Shown here piece after piece: positions 12,258 to 23,639 of a stretch of DNA of 64,000 nt. The stretch is from Carnegiea gigantea. Taxonomy: Eukaryota; Streptophyta; Magnoliopsida; Caryophyllales; Cactaceae. The stretch is from contig JAKOGI010000142.1 of assembly GCA_029747015.1 (NCBI GenBank), positions 890,001 through 954,000 on the forward strand, written 5' to 3'. Made by a program: the position numbers and the translations under genes. The notes under the pieces were generated by a model, which saw only the letters and a program-made list of their open reading frames with translations, ran no database searches and had not been told where the DNA came from. Each line of letters starts with the position of its first letter. Position 1 is the stretch's first letter.

Positions 12258-13032
12258 ATTTGAAGTGAAAAAAAGACAAATAATATGGTACTTTAATTTA
12301 AATAATAAAGAGTAGGATTGATTGTAAACTATTTATTATATTATTGAAAAATACACTGTTATCTATCTATGATTATTCATGTACAAAAATAGAATTGATC
12401 ATTTCAACCAATTCATTTCATATATTTCGAACTCGAAACAACATTCTAAATGCTAATTCTTTCTTTGTTATTTAAATTTTGATACAAATCTATCATTATA
12501 TGTCTTTTCATACTAGAAAAGAAAATGTAAAACAACTAAGTCAAATTTTCCACATTATCCCAACTTATCTAAAATTTGTATAACCGAAAAAGATAAATTT
12601 GAGCTATTTTTTCAGCTTGAATTGTACTTGTTAAACCAAAATGCTTCTCTAAACTCATTCTGCTCCGTTTCTATAGAATAATACGTGATCTACGATTTTT
12701 AAATTTAGAGTCAATTAGAACCATTCTCTCGATAATTTTACACGTTAGGGGGAAGATTGCTGTATCAGATCCTCATACATAAATAGTAGCATTTTTGAGG
12801 TATTGAATTTTGATTTGGATTATGCACACCTGAAGATGAACTCCACTAAAACCAGTCCGGTCAATAACATTAGCACAAATACACAAAGCTACTGGTCAAT
12901 GACAAATACTTTTCTCTTTGCCCTTTCATCATAAATTTAAAAAAAAAAAAGAAAAAGAATGATAGAAAAACAAATGATCGCTTCTCTGCCATTTTCTCTC
13001 CATTCACACACCCTCTGTTTTCATTCATTCAT
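12258..13032. other. 3' flank of the OVATE gene, nothing recognised
   Basis: AT-rich sequence downstream of the minus-strand OFP gene; the part next to 13032 is probably its 3'UTR. Confidence 0.5.
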
Positions 13033-13956
13033 TCAAGAACAGTAAGAAAACAGAGCATCACAAATCTCAGTAAAAACCTCCAAAATAACCCGATGATGAT
13101 GCGGCGAATTTAGAGAGAGAAAGCACTGAAGAAGCTGCTCCAACTCCTTCGACCCGAATATCTGCTTCTCCATTATCATCTCCACCATTGATGTCCTGAA
13201 ATCGCTATACGGATCTCTCGAACTCTTCACCACCGCAAACGTATTCTTCACCTTCCCCTGCAGCGGCACCGCCCCCACGTCCACCGTCGCCGCCGCAGCC
13301 CTTCCCCGCCTGCGCCGTCGACGGTTCCTGAACCGGGTTCGGGTCCGGACCCGACCCGGGTCGGAGTCGGAGGAGAGGGAAGCTGATTTGGAGGAGAATG
13401 ACACAGACTTTAAGGAAGAAAAGAGAGTCTCTGTTTTATCAATGGCGTCTTTGTCTTCATCCTCTTCTTCTCTCTCATCATCGCTGCTGAAGAAATCAGT
13501 CTCATTTGAGGAGGAGAAATTGAACGGATGATTGTTAGGCAAATGGGGTTTTGAATTTTTCTTTTTTCCCTTCGTTTTTTTCGTTGTTTGGAAGAGAGGA
13601 GAAGCAGCAGGGGAAGCAGGGGGGCAACGGTGGCCAGAAAAGTCGCCGGCGGGGGACAAAAGACTGTATTTTCCGGTGATTTTTCGGCGAGGGGAGGGGG
13701 TTACGGGGGTGGAAACGATGCAATTCTCGCGAACCATGAGGTCGAGAGATTCTGGGCATCTGGGCTTGCAGATCAATGGAGTTCGTTTAAGCTTAGTTAC
13801 AGGGCTATATCGCTCTTGTTCTTCCTTCGTTAATGGAGTTTGAGTTGTGAATATGGGATTTTGATGGTCTATGACTTCAGAGATTTTCTGGGTTCTGCAA
13901 GAATTGGTGAACATTCTTGAAAATTTCAGCCTGAGCTTGTTGTTTTCCTTCTCCAT
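13033..13956 (-). CDS. OFP: OVATE family protein (OFP transcriptional repressor)
   Basis: An intronless ORF of 307 aa, as is usual for OFP genes. The C-terminal OVATE domain (about residues 245-303) is complete: DPYSDFRTSMVEMI, MEKQIF, LEQLLQCFLSLNSP, HHHRVILEVFTEI. The N-terminal MEKENNKLRLKFSRMF resembles the short basic start seen in other OFPs. The middle is low in complexity, with acidic/Ser-rich (about 148-200) and Arg-rich (FRNRRRRRRGRA, 209-220, a likely nuclear localisation signal) stretches. Known OFPs are plant-specific nuclear proteins that repress transcription and bind TALE homeodomain and TRM proteins, affecting organ shape and secondary wall formation. The subclade cannot be fixed here. 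A TATTTAAAC box lies about 85 bp upstream. Neighbours are unrelated. Confidence 0.93.
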   Translation of the reverse strand: MEKENNKLRLKFSRMFTNSCRTQKISEVIDHQNPIFTTQTPLTKEEQERYSPVTKLKRTPLICKPRCPESLDLMVRENCIVSTPVTPSPRRKITGKYSLLSPAGDFSGHRCPPASPAASPLFQTTKKTKGKKKNSKPHLPNNHPFNFSSSNETDFFSSDDEREEEDEDKDAIDKTETLFSSLKSVSFSSKSASLSSDSDPGRVRTRTRFRNRRRRRRGRAAAATVDVGAVPLQGKVKNTFAVVKSSRDPYSDFRTSMVEMIMEKQIFGSKELEQLLQCFLSLNSPHHHRVILEVFTEICDALFSYCS

Positions 13957-14040
13957 TGTGAAAAAAAAGCTGGAAATTTGGAGAGAGAAAGGGAGGATTT
14001 GGAGAAGGGAGAGAGGAAGTGGATTGAGAGGACCGTGTGG

Positions 14041-14049
14041 GTTTAAATA
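14041..14049 (-). promoter_or_regulatory. TATA box of the OVATE gene
   Basis: TATTTAAAC on the minus strand, ~85 bp upstream of the ATG at 13956 and followed by a CT-rich leader, a common plant 5'UTR composition. Confidence 0.6.
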
Positions 14050-14911
14050 GAGAGGGAGCCATGAGCTTCTTTAAATGACCATCAAGGGTCAATTCTTTTA
14101 TTTTTCTTTTTTTTTTTTTGAAAATTTATGGAATAAGTTTTGCATGATATATCGTCTCACAGTAACTTCTTGTGTGATGGATTACGCGTTCATTGACCGC
14201 TGCCCTCAAATTTAAAAGGAAAAAACTTGTCATGTGGGCGATCTTTTTATAACCACAATGAGATTGTTTCATATAAAAGTTATATATTTTACAAATCATA
14301 ACTAAGTAAATTCAAGAGGGTCACAGAAAGATAATTTTGGATGGCTATGTTTTACGAGTAATTGTTTGAGTAGATTCAAGAACGCAATGAAAAAGTCACC
14401 TCAAATGGGCATTTGTTTTGGGTATAATTTCGTATGTAATTATTGCATGTGAATTTCTCTCTATATAACTATGTATAAAATTGAGTGACTTCGCACATTT
14501 TTGCCAAGTGTCATAACTTTATTAGTTAATATATTAATTAGAACTGTAATTTATTTTGTGTCTTTTACATGCATACAACTCTTTTTTAACTTTTCTTTAT
14601 ATACTTCACAAGATCTTCCACCGTCTCCTTATTCAATTTGTTAGAAATGTGATTAATAAACATTTCCTTACATATACAAAAATAACACATATGTAAATCT
14701 AAAATATTCAATAGATACATTATTCAACTAATAAGATAAATCTGAATGATGAAAATCATATTGTTCATGAATTATTTATAAATTTGGACATTGATATATT
14801 ATCTAACTCAACCGTTGCATCATAAGGAGAATAGTTCTAGTGCATAATTTATAACCAAGTGAATGCTAATTGTAATACAAAAATTTCTAACAATTGTTAG
14901 CAAGGATCTAG
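14050..14911. other. Upstream flank of the OVATE gene, nothing else recognised
   Basis: AT-rich; holds the distal promoter of the OFP gene. No second gene. Confidence 0.45.
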
Positions 14912-15643
14912 GTCTCCTACATTGGTACAACAACAACAACTTTTCAGTGTAGGTCTCACTTTCACGGGGTCTGGGAAGATCCAGATGTATGTAGTCTTAC
15001 ATCTACCGGTATCCCTGCCCGTATAGAGGCTGAATCCAATAGACCCACAAAACAAGATTTTGTGAAAACATTTTATAGAAGAATGGTTTTGTGGAAACAT
15101 TTCATGGAAAAACACTAAGGATACGCAGTAAGGAATGAACTAAGAGAATATAATAACTCAGGGGCCGTAACGATAACAATAAAGGTACAATATAAGTACA
15201 ACATAGTCGATGAAGGAAGGAACTATACCTTTACAAATAAAGGTAGGCAAATAATGTGTTTTCCCAGATGTAAGTACTACTTGTATACAAATACGACATA
15301 CGGAAAAACCACAACTAAACTACCCGACTGCAGCCGGAAAACTATAACCAAATCAGGTGGCTAACTCTTTGTGCACTAAGATCCTAATTCTATCCCGCTA
15401 AAATCTCCTATCTGGGTCATGTCCTCCGTCAATCCTACAACTTGCAAGTCCTCTCTAATCACCTCGTCCAAAGTCTTATTTGATCGTCCGCTCCTTCTTT
15501 TACTCTCGTGGATGTTAATCCTCTCACATCTTCTCATAGAGTGTCCACACTCTTTCTTTTCACATGGCCAAACCATCTTAGTATAATTTTTCTCACCTTA
15601 TCCTCGATGGGAGCCACTTTAACTAAGTCTCCTATATTGGTAC
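14912..15643 (-). mobile_element. 5'-truncated RTE-type LINE with a 17-bp TSD
   Basis: The insert (14929-15626) is flanked by GTCTCCTACATTGGTAC (14912-14928) and GTCTCCTATATTGGTAC (15627-15643), one mismatch in 17. The minus strand starts at a point matching 41158 in the large LINE (TGGCTCCCAT...). It encodes a decayed C-terminus (at 15376-15576: RRCERINIHESKRRSGRSNK, then LDEVIREDLQVVGLTEDM, comparable with [18 protein letters not shown] of the large copy) and ends in the shared 3' sequence and an ACAAC tail. It is a dead-on-arrival copy: only the last ~700 bp were retroposed. Confidence 0.88.
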
Positions 15644-16034
15644 TTATGCGTATTTTTTCCTGACAAAATCATATGCTTAAATGAGGGGTCGCTACATGTT
15701 TTGAGATAATGAATATCATATTTTCCGTGAATTCTTAATAAATCATTGTTACCATCCCTAAGAGCAGTACCAGCGCAGTGGCACGCGGGTCATGGGTGGG
15801 GCCCGCGTGTCACACGCGTTTCCTGGGACAGTTGGCAGCGGGCGACACAGGGCAGGCACATGCGTGGCAGACCGGCCAGGCGTGCTGCCCCGCGTGGTAA
15901 TTTTTTTTGGCGTTTAGCGAAGTGAAACGCGCCGTTTTGATGGAGCCTGGACGTGAGATGCTGCGTTTTGGTGGGAAAAAAAAAAAAAAGAAAAATGAAT
16001 GCACGGGCTGCTGGGCCTTGGGAGGCGGGCTGGG

Positions 16035-16076
16035 AAGTAGCCGTTGGACCTGGCTGGAGCAGTCCAACGGCTACTT
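16035..16076. repeat. Perfect 15-bp inverted repeat in the Harbinger left end
   Basis: AAGTAGCCGTTGGAC (16035-16049) is exactly inverted at 16062-16076, with a 12-bp loop. It lies ~275 bp inside the left terminus, just upstream of the TATA box. It may be a subterminal transposase-binding site or a hairpin. Confidence 0.8.
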
Positions 16077-16110
16077 TGGCCTTTTTTTTTTTTTTTGGTT
16101 CAATTTTTCA

Positions 16111-16119
16111 TCTATAAAT
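16111..16119 (+). promoter_or_regulatory. TATA box of the Harbinger transcription unit
   Basis: TCTATAAAT followed ~35-50 bp later by CTCACACTCTCTCTCTC, a plausible start-site and leader context. Downstream GT donors (TTTTG|GTAAGT at ~16250; ATTT|GTAAGT at ~16398) and AG acceptors (ATTTTGTAG at ~16344; TTGGTAG at ~17099) suggest leader introns before the ORF1 start at 17111. Confidence 0.5.
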
Positions 16120-17110
16120 TCCTCCCTAAATTTCCAAAATTGTGAAAATTATATCTACCTTTCTCACACTCTCTCTCTCAAATCTCAATCTGAAATTGTT
16201 GTTGTAATTTTGAGTTTTATTACATTTTGAAAAATTTGAAGTTTTGGTAAGTAGTAATGTTTATTATGTAATTTGTTTTAATTTTGTGTAAATAATTTTT
16301 GTTTCATATTGTAACTAATATATTTTGTTTGTTGGATTTTGTAGACATATTCTGGAATTTTTCATTAAATTGAACACAACTGTGAAGTGAAGGCATTTGT
16401 AAGTAGGTTAAAGTTGTTGTTATTGTTATGTTAAAATTGTTAGTATTTTTGTTTGTTGTTTTGAAAAATATGTTGGAAGTTAAATATGTGTTAGTTGGAA
16501 TTTAATTGCGTAATTGCAAAGTTTAATAATTTTTGTTGTTGTTGACAATATGGTACAAAATAAGTGTGTAAATGGTGGTTTTTGAAACCCCCCCAAAAAA
16601 AAATTGGTAAGGTGATAATATGCAAGAATATGAAGAACTTGAATATTCATTTATAATTCAAATATTTGTTCGTTACAATTTATTAATTGCTTGAATTTGG
16701 AAATTAATTTTGTTGTTGTGCACAATATGTTAGAAATTGAATGTGTTATTCTTAAATAAAGGAACAAAAATTGGTTGGTTAAGCATGCCAAAACAAGTAA
16801 GCATGTGCTAGTAGTAGAGATGAAATGTGAGCAAATTAGAATTTAGGATAAATGTATATGGGTTGTTAGTAAAAGTGTGCATGTATGCAAATTACGATTC
16901 AAATGTTTATAAATGTATATGGGTTGTTAGTTTTCAAAATATGGTAGAAATTATGTGTCTGAGTAGAACTGTGTAAAAGTGAGCATGTTCAGAAATTAAA
17001 CTTGAAATATTTACAATTTAGAATTTAAAATATTTTATGATGTTCTGTAAAATATGTCACACATTAAGTGTGCGTTTTGTTTCCATAAATTGGTAGGTGT
17101 TGGCTGTAAA

Positions 17111-18343
17111 ATGGAACCCAATCACCCACAATCTTTCATGAACTTACTCACTGGAGATAATTCACAACGGGATGTCGTGAACAACATGAATATTGTCCAA
17201 AATCCTCCTAATTGGCAATATCATCCACAATACCCTCAACAATACCCACATATGCAATACCCTCAACCACCACCAAACTTTCCCCTCCAAGGCCAACATG
17301 TCCCCGCAATTCCAAATTTCAACTATGGTTCAATGCCTCCTCCTTATCAGCTACCCCCACCTAGTAATACGACGTCATCAACACCCGGTCCTCCACCCCA
17401 CCCCACCCACAATGAGGGTGTGGGCGTGACTTCCAAGTAGACATTGGAAGAAGATCGTCGCTTGGTGACATCATGGATCAATGTGAGCACTAACCCCCTT
17501 ATTGGGGCTGACCAGAAGAAATCGGGGTTTTGGACAAAGATCGCCAACGCCTACAACCAGCATGCTCCCCATGGAGCTGCGAAGCGATCAGCGAAAGTTT
17601 GCAACGCCCGTTGGAATCGAGCAGCTCCACTTGTGTCGAAGTGGACTGCTTGTGTGGGCCAGGCTTATCGGGCGAACCCAAGTGGGGCGAATGAGGATGA
17701 TATTATGCAGAAAGCCCAAGATCTGTATGTCGATATGGTTGGCAAACCGTTCGACCTTATGCATTGGTGGGTGCTATTGAAGGACCAACCGAAATGGGAG
17801 GTCAATTGCGATCAATCTACAGATGTGGCCACTAAACGCTTGAGGATCAATGAGGTGGGTGGGTACTCTGAGAGTGAGACATCCGGCTCACCCAGCACCC
17901 CTGACACCCCAACAACTCCTGCTAGTGAAGGTACACCAACAGAGGAAGTTGGTGGACTAGTCCGACCCATTGGAAGGAAAGCCGCCAAAAAAAAGGCGAA
18001 GGAGAGAGCGCAGGACTTGGCGGTTGATGTTGTCACGAAGGAGCTATCCACCATGGGCACAACAAATGTGAAGAACAGCGTCATGTGGGAGAGATATGTC
18101 CTCGCCCAAGAGAAGAAGGCGGAGGCCGCTAAGGTGAAAGCAGAAGCAGCTAAGAGAGCAGTTGAACTAATAGACTCTCATCAGTACCTCCAACGAATGA
18201 AGTATGAGGACAAGATATTGAGAATGGACATTGCTAAGATGTGTCCGGAGGATCAAGCGCGATATGGTCCACTTCAGGAAGAAATTAGGAGCCGATATCG
18301 TCAAACATCATCTTCGTCTAATGCTAGTCCTTCTTTAGGTTGA
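17111..18343 (+). pseudogene. Harbinger ORF1 (Myb/SANT-like protein) with a premature TAG stop
   Basis: Reading from ATG 17111 (MEPNHPQSFMNLLTGD, a start typical of plant Harbinger ORF1 proteins) gives a Pro/Gln-rich segment, then TAG at 17438-17440. The same frame continues uninterrupted from 17441 to 18343. The part after the stop contains the trihelix/SANT-like domain (TLEEDRRLVTSWIN, then KKSGFWTKIANAYNQH, then KVCNARWNR) and a C-terminal charged coiled coil (about the last 90 residues). The stop sits exactly where the family has the first SANT tryptophan (W-x-x-x-E-D); TGG to TAG is a single transition. ORF1 proteins normally bind DNA and carry the transposase to the nucleus. Without readthrough this copy makes only a ~109-residue fragment lacking the DNA-binding domain. 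Confidence 0.85.
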
Positions 18344-18653
18344 CACCGATGTGTGACGAATGTTATCTTCTTTACCGTGTACTGTTGTTGTTCTTTCTTT
18401 TCGAAAGTGTCTGTTGTCATTGAACTGATTTCTGTTGTGCAATGAAATGTCTAATTTTATTTTAATGTGTTCATTTGGAATTTCACATCACAATGTTGCA
18501 TATTTATTGTGTTGGATTGTAGCTAAGATGTTCAATTTCATTTACTGAGTTCTATTTTAATGTTTCACTTTCAACTATGATGCTCTCTTCATTTGCTGTA
18601 TTCATTCGTGAATTTCAGTAACAGTTGGATATTCGTGTCACAGGTACAACAAA

Positions 18654-20015
18654 ATGAGTGACTCATCTTCTTCATCTTCCACAGAATTAATAGATAGTCT
18701 TAAATTCATACTGGAGTCATCCTCTTCTAGTGATGACTCATCGATACTTGACACCATTTTGGACAATCAATCTCACGTGGAGTCATTGCAGTTAGCTCTA
18801 AAACTTACACAAGAGGGACAAGCTTCGGCATCCCGACGCCCAAGAAAAAAGAAAAGATTCATTCGGAGGGATCGAGAAGATGCACACGATCGCCTCCACA
18901 AAGACTACTTTGCAGATAATTCCATCTACAACGAAACCCACTTTCGGCGTAGATTTCGGATGTGGAAACACCTGTTCCTCCGCATTGTTGACGCCCTTAG
19001 TAGTCGATTTGAGTACTTTCAGTTGAGGTACGATGCTATTGGTAGGCGTGGATTGTCGCCGCTCACCAAGTGCACCGCAGCGATGCGTATGCTCGCCTAC
19101 GGGGTAGCGGCAGATTGTGTCGATGAGTACTTGAAGATTGGAGGAAGCACGGCTATGGAGTGCATGAAAAACTTCGCTGCCGGTGTCATTCAAGTGTTTG
19201 AGGACGAGTATTTGAGGAAACCAACACAAGCTGATGTTGATCGACTGTTGCAAGTTGTAGAGGCACGTGATTTCCCCGGTATGTTAGGGAGTATAGATTG
19301 TATGCATTGGGAATGGAAGAACTGCCCATCGGCTTGGAAAGGAATGTTCGCGAAAGGGATCTACAGAGTCCCCACCTTGATTCTTGAAGTCGTTGCTTCA
19401 TATGACCTCTGGATATGGCACGCCTTCTTCGGATGCCCGGATAGTCTCAACGACTTAAATGTTCTTCACCGATCAGATGTTTTCCAAGAGCTGTATGAGG
19501 GTCGGGCTCCAAAATGTGAGTACGTCATCAACGGTCGTGAGTACAATATTGGGTACTTCTTGTCCGATGGTATTTATCCAAGATGGGCAACATTCGTGAA
19601 AACAATCCCTCTTCCCCAAGGACCCAAGGCAAGATTGTTCGCCGAACGTCAGGAGTCTGTTAGGAAGGATGTGGAAAGAGCATTTGGGGTTTTACAGGCA
19701 CGGTTCGCTATCATTCGCGGTCCCGCTCGAAACATGGACAAAGGTGAGTTGGGTATGATAATGAAGGCATGTGTTATACTCCATAACATGATCGTCGAGG
19801 ACGAACGAGATTCATATGACCTTGCTTTCGACTACGATGATGTTGAGGGCAACACCCCGCAACCAAATGTCCAACAGGGCCATCATCCGTGCTACGCTGC
19901 CTACCTCCGTCGAGTAGCCCAAGTTCATGACCCAGGACTACATGCACGTCTCCAATCAGACCTTATCGAAGAAATATGGAATCGGCATAGGACGCGACAA
20001 AGCTCACAACCATAG
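18654..20015 (+). CDS. PIF/Harbinger DDE transposase, 453 aa
   Basis: Uninterrupted ORF starting MSDSSSSSS. The N-terminus is Ser/Asp-rich with a basic patch (RRPRKKKRFIRRDRED, ~61-76), and an HTH-like region follows (~90-185). The DDE_Tnp_4 domain carries the full triad: D215 in LGSIDCMHWEWKNCP, D267 in PDSLNDLNVL and E341 in RKDVERAFGVLQARF. Length and motif spacing match plant PIF transposases, which cut at TIRs and insert at TWA. All catalytic residues are present and there is no frameshift, so the protein may still be active, in contrast to the broken ORF1 next to it (310 bp upstream). Confidence 0.95.
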   Translation: MSDSSSSSSTELIDSLKFILESSSSSDDSSILDTILDNQSHVESLQLALKLTQEGQASASRRPRKKKRFIRRDREDAHDRLHKDYFADNSIYNETHFRRRFRMWKHLFLRIVDALSSRFEYFQLRYDAIGRRGLSPLTKCTAAMRMLAYGVAADCVDEYLKIGGSTAMECMKNFAAGVIQVFEDEYLRKPTQADVDRLLQVVEARDFPGMLGSIDCMHWEWKNCPSAWKGMFAKGIYRVPTLILEVVASYDLWIWHAFFGCPDSLNDLNVLHRSDVFQELYEGRAPKCEYVINGREYNIGYFLSDGIYPRWATFVKTIPLPQGPKARLFAERQESVRKDVERAFGVLQARFAIIRGPARNMDKGELGMIMKACVILHNMIVEDERDSYDLAFDYDDVEGNTPQPNVQQGHHPCYAAYLRRVAQVHDPGLHARLQSDLIEEIWNRHRTRQSSQP

Positions 20016-20845
20016 CTATTATGGGTTATTCGTCATTCACTTGTATTGTATGTTTTCTTCATCATCTAATTGAGTGTTTTAATTATCGAAAACTCGGGTT
20101 GTAACTTTCTTCGATGTCAATCATCAAATTTGTGTTTGTATTAATTGTACGTTGTATTCCGTTTGCTTTCAATCGTTTAAGCACTACAACTTTAACTCAT
20201 CAATTTTTAGATACTTCAAAATAAATTAATATATTTTCCGGAAACATATATTAAATATTTTTTCATCCGGGAAATTAAATTTATTTTTACCTTATACAAA
20301 ACCCAATATGCAAAAATAAATTTGATAACATAAATCAAATAAATTATGCTTAGTTGTGGGCTCCATCAACAAATATTAAATCATTTATGCTGAAATGAGT
20401 TCCATTGGTTGGGAAAATGAAGGAATGCAAGTTCCAGAACTGTGGAACTCATGCTGACATGGCATGCCAGAGTTCCACAAACTGAAACTCCCATTGGGAG
20501 TGCTCTAAAAGCATTTTAAATACACCAACATAAAGCACACCAACTTTACACTTACACGACGTGGGTTAACCAAATGAAAAGTCTCAGTGAAAATATGGAG
20601 TTCTAAAGATAAAACATAAATAAACCAACTAAAATTAATCGATGTATTTTTGGTATAGTTTCCGTTGGTACTAATTTTCTAACCCTATCCCTTTCACATT
20701 GTTATTTATCTTTTAATTTTTTTGCATCAAGTAACTTTTAACCTTTGCAAAATGATAATTACTTGAAAATTTACAATAATGAATAATACCAAAATTTCAA
20801 AGGAAAATGACAACACCCCAATCCTTTTTTCTTGTTTGAAAAATG

Positions 20846-21035
20846 GTATTAGTCCTTTTTTTATATTTTAAATCATCTATTTTACTGGAGTCGAGCTACT
20901 GCTGCTTCAATAAAGGATAAAGCTTTCCCATCACAAATTTTCTCTATTCACAAGACTCAAACTCGAGGCTTTATTTAAGAAGAACAAGTATCAAACTACT
21001 CGAACCAACTTAGGTCAGTTTGTATTAGTCCTTTT
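20846..21035 (-). mobile_element. SINE family A, minus orientation, with a 14-bp TSD
   Basis: GTATTAGTCCTTTT at 20846-20859 and 21022-21035 flanks a 162-bp insert. On the minus strand it reads a tRNA-like head and GGTTCGAGTAG, then CGAGTTTGAGTCTTGTG (B-box region), then TATTGAAGCAGC, like the other family A copies. Confidence 0.75.
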
Positions 21036-21415
21036 ATAATTGCCGATCGACGCGGCTTCTATCGCCATCCAAAATTAAAAATTCCCCTGGTTTTTCTTCG
21101 GGGTGGCTGATGCCTTTAATGCGAAATTTAAATTAAGAAGAAACTTTGAGTCATTAGTTATGCACACAAAGTAATGTCGTTGGCATGAAGTTATGTCATC
21201 TCCTATTATTAGTCAACTCTTCTTAAAGTGAATATATAGTAATTACTTTTTTTTTTTGCAGATTTATTTTATGAATCCAGGACTATATACTTTCAGGATA
21301 TCTGTGCTGGATAGAGAGATTTGGGAAATTAAAAAAAGAAAGAAAAAAGGGAAAAAGATCTTCGTGAGTGTTGAAATTAGACAGTCTTATGACTAAAAAA
21401 ATTACGTTTTTGGGC
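21036..21415. other. Intergenic, nothing recognised
   Basis: AT-rich; short minus-strand frames only. Confidence 0.45.
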
Positions 21416-21735
21416 AATATGTATATCATGCTCCTGAGAACACATAATGTCAACAGCCACATCAGCAAATATATATTAAAAAATTAATGTATGACAAATA
21501 CACGCGTGAAAAATATATATACATAGGTAATAAGAACATATGCTCCTAGAAGGACATAAGAAATTCAAAGCCTCAATATGTATATCATATACTCATGGAA
21601 GCAGATACTCCCAAGAGCCACATCAATAAATATATATTACAAAATTAATATCTGATAAATACACGCGTCAAAAAAATATATATATAGACAATGAGAGCAT
21701 GTACTTCTGAAAGCACATAAAAAATTGTCATGTAA
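21416..21735. repeat. Tandem duplication of a ~160-bp unit
   Basis: Unit 1 (21416-21574) and unit 2 (21575-21735) share the order AATATGTATATCAT, CAGCCACATCA / GAGCCACATCA, AAATATATATTA, ACAAATACACGCGT / ATAAATACACGCGT, then GAGCATGTAC-like and GCACATAA motifs. Identity is roughly 80 percent by eye. Confidence 0.7.
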
Positions 21736-22232
21736 AGCATGGATGTAAACTAGCTTTGAATAAGTAATATGCTATTGAATATCAGTCATTTGTACAAATC
21801 ATATTGCCTATGTTTAGTTGAATTCTAATTTTAATTGTCTCTATATACAAATAATAGAACAGTAATAAAATTAAGATTTGTTTTTGAATTCATATATTTA
21901 AGAATTTAGTTAGATTAATAATTCTGAGTAAATTTCTCAGTGAGGGAAAAAAAAGTTTCCATTAAGTATTTATTAATGTGCAGACAATACAGATGTAGCA
22001 AATTGGTTAATATTCAATTAATTCCCACCAGCTGATACCTAAACAGCCATTAAGGAGGTAAAAATAGCAAGGGGAAGGATGTCAGCTGTCAGGCGTTTAC
22101 TAACACAATTCAAAAATTCAAATCAGTTTAAATTAACTCTTGCTATGCTATCAACCAACAAATACAAAGATGCTACATTAATACCAATGAGATCTGAGAT
22201 AAGTGGCTAAGATTGAGATACTGAGTACATAT

Positions 22233-22672
22233 TAGGGCCTTGTTCAGTAAAATTAGTTGTTTAAATAGCGGATAGCGGTTCAGGTAGCGGATAGTTGTTT
22301 CGATAGCGGATAGTGTTTCTAATTTAGGTGTTAGCGGATAGCTGTTTAGATGAGTGGTTTAAACTAATATGTTCGGTAACTTTAGCTATTAAATTAGCTA
22401 ATTAATATAAATTGACATAAAAGAATACAGATAATTTCCAAAGATAAAATTTTTAAAGGATATTTTTTGGCTAAAAAATTCGAAACGCTACTTCTAAATG
22501 TCAAACGTTAATACTATTAGCTTTTCAAAAACATTGCTTAAAATGCTAAACGCTACTTGAAAATGCTAGTCAAAATACTAGTTTACTGAACACAAAAAAT
22601 TAACTAATTAATGTATTGACTTGGTCAAAACATTAAGTGCTACCCGAAAAGCTGCTGCCGAACACGGCCTAG
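22233..22672 (+). mobile_element. MITE copy 1, 12-bp TIR and TAG TSD
   Basis: Body 22236-22669 (434 bp), flanked by TAG (22233-22235 and 22670-22672). Ends are GGCCTTGTTCAG and, inverted, GGCCGTGTTCGG. Three TAGCGGATAG repeats lie within the first 100 bp. Same family as 26968-27384 and 47990-48401. No ORF. Confidence 0.8.
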
Positions 22673-23301
22673 GTCTCAGGTTTGATCCATGTCCCTCCAA
22701 TTATATTGTACTGCCTCCAAATCAGTTTAAAATTAATTCTTGCCATGCAGATTAGAACAGTAATAAATAGAGCAAACGGTTTTTCTAAAATGTGTCTATA
22801 AGGCATAGGATAATTAGTATTAATTAATTATATTTACTATTAAATTTATCTTAAAGTATTTTATCTTTTGATAAATACTGTGATCAATTTCTGATTAGTT
22901 AATCTCAAAAAAAATCACCTAATTTAAAACATAATTAATGTTATAAAAATTGAGAGATCTTCACTATGTCATATTTAAATATCAAAGTCACCCTGTGAAT
23001 TAAAAATGATATTTTGAAAACTCATGTTGACTTACCTTGTAATCGTAATTAGATCACCTAATTTAATATAAAAATCATTAGTTAAGCTTTGTTAATATTA
23101 TTTTTTTTTTGCTGTTAGTAATTTATTATGAACGGTAATACTGCATGAAACTCAAATCGAAGAAAAGTGATGTCATGTGTGTGAAATATGTGTATGCATT
23201 TCCAAGTTTCTATGATGATTCTTTTGGCATATCATGACAATTTAGGTACTGCTAAAATTAATTATGACAATTTGTTTTACTTGAAGTAGTAATTTTTTTT
23301 C

Positions 23302-23303
<2 letters not shown>
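22673..23303. other. AT-rich intergenic, nothing recognised
   Basis: No coding or repeat signature beyond short A/T tracts. Confidence 0.45.

Positions 23304-23388
<85 letters not shown>
23304..23388. repeat. (TA)n microsatellite, ~42 units
   Basis: Uninterrupted TA dinucleotides over ~85 bp. It is fully self-complementary, so a cruciform or slippage hotspot and a likely assembly-length artefact. Confidence 0.95.
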
Positions 23389-23389
<1 letters not shown>

Positions 23390-23639
23390 CTTTACAAGTG
23401 AATAATTGTCCTTGCCTTTATGAGTTGTGTTTGCTAGCTGGCGAAATTTTTATAGTGGGATGAGATGATAACTGTTATTAAAAAAAAAAAAAAGAGGTAA
23501 TTGGTGATCACTGTTCATAAAATGTTCTCTAATGAATGTTATAGTAGTATAATTTTTATCAAAATTTTATAAGCTTCTTTAAATTATATAATTCTACAAA
23601 ATCTCTAAACTTTTTTAATTTCTAAATTTTTCTCAGAAA

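Larger units (their letters stand above)
15759..20508 (+). mobile_element. PIF/Harbinger DNA transposon, 4.74 kb, with TAA target duplication
   Basis: The element body is 15762-20505, flanked on both sides by TAA (15759-15761, 20506-20508), the TWA target typical of PIF/Harbinger. Ends are GAGCAGTACCAGCGC on the left and, read inwards from the right, GAGCACTCCCAATGG, an imperfect ~15-bp TIR. Inside are a GC-rich left end, a TATA box (16111), a CT-rich leader with probable introns, ORF1 (Myb/SANT-like) and ORF2 (DDE transposase), both on the plus strand. Both genes needed for movement are present, but ORF1 carries a premature stop. Confidence 0.9.

Noticed and set aside
15907..16230. 107-aa ORF at the left end of the Harbinger element
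   Set aside because: It runs through poly-A and poly-T tracts and the TATA/leader region and has no domain; it is non-coding element sequence.
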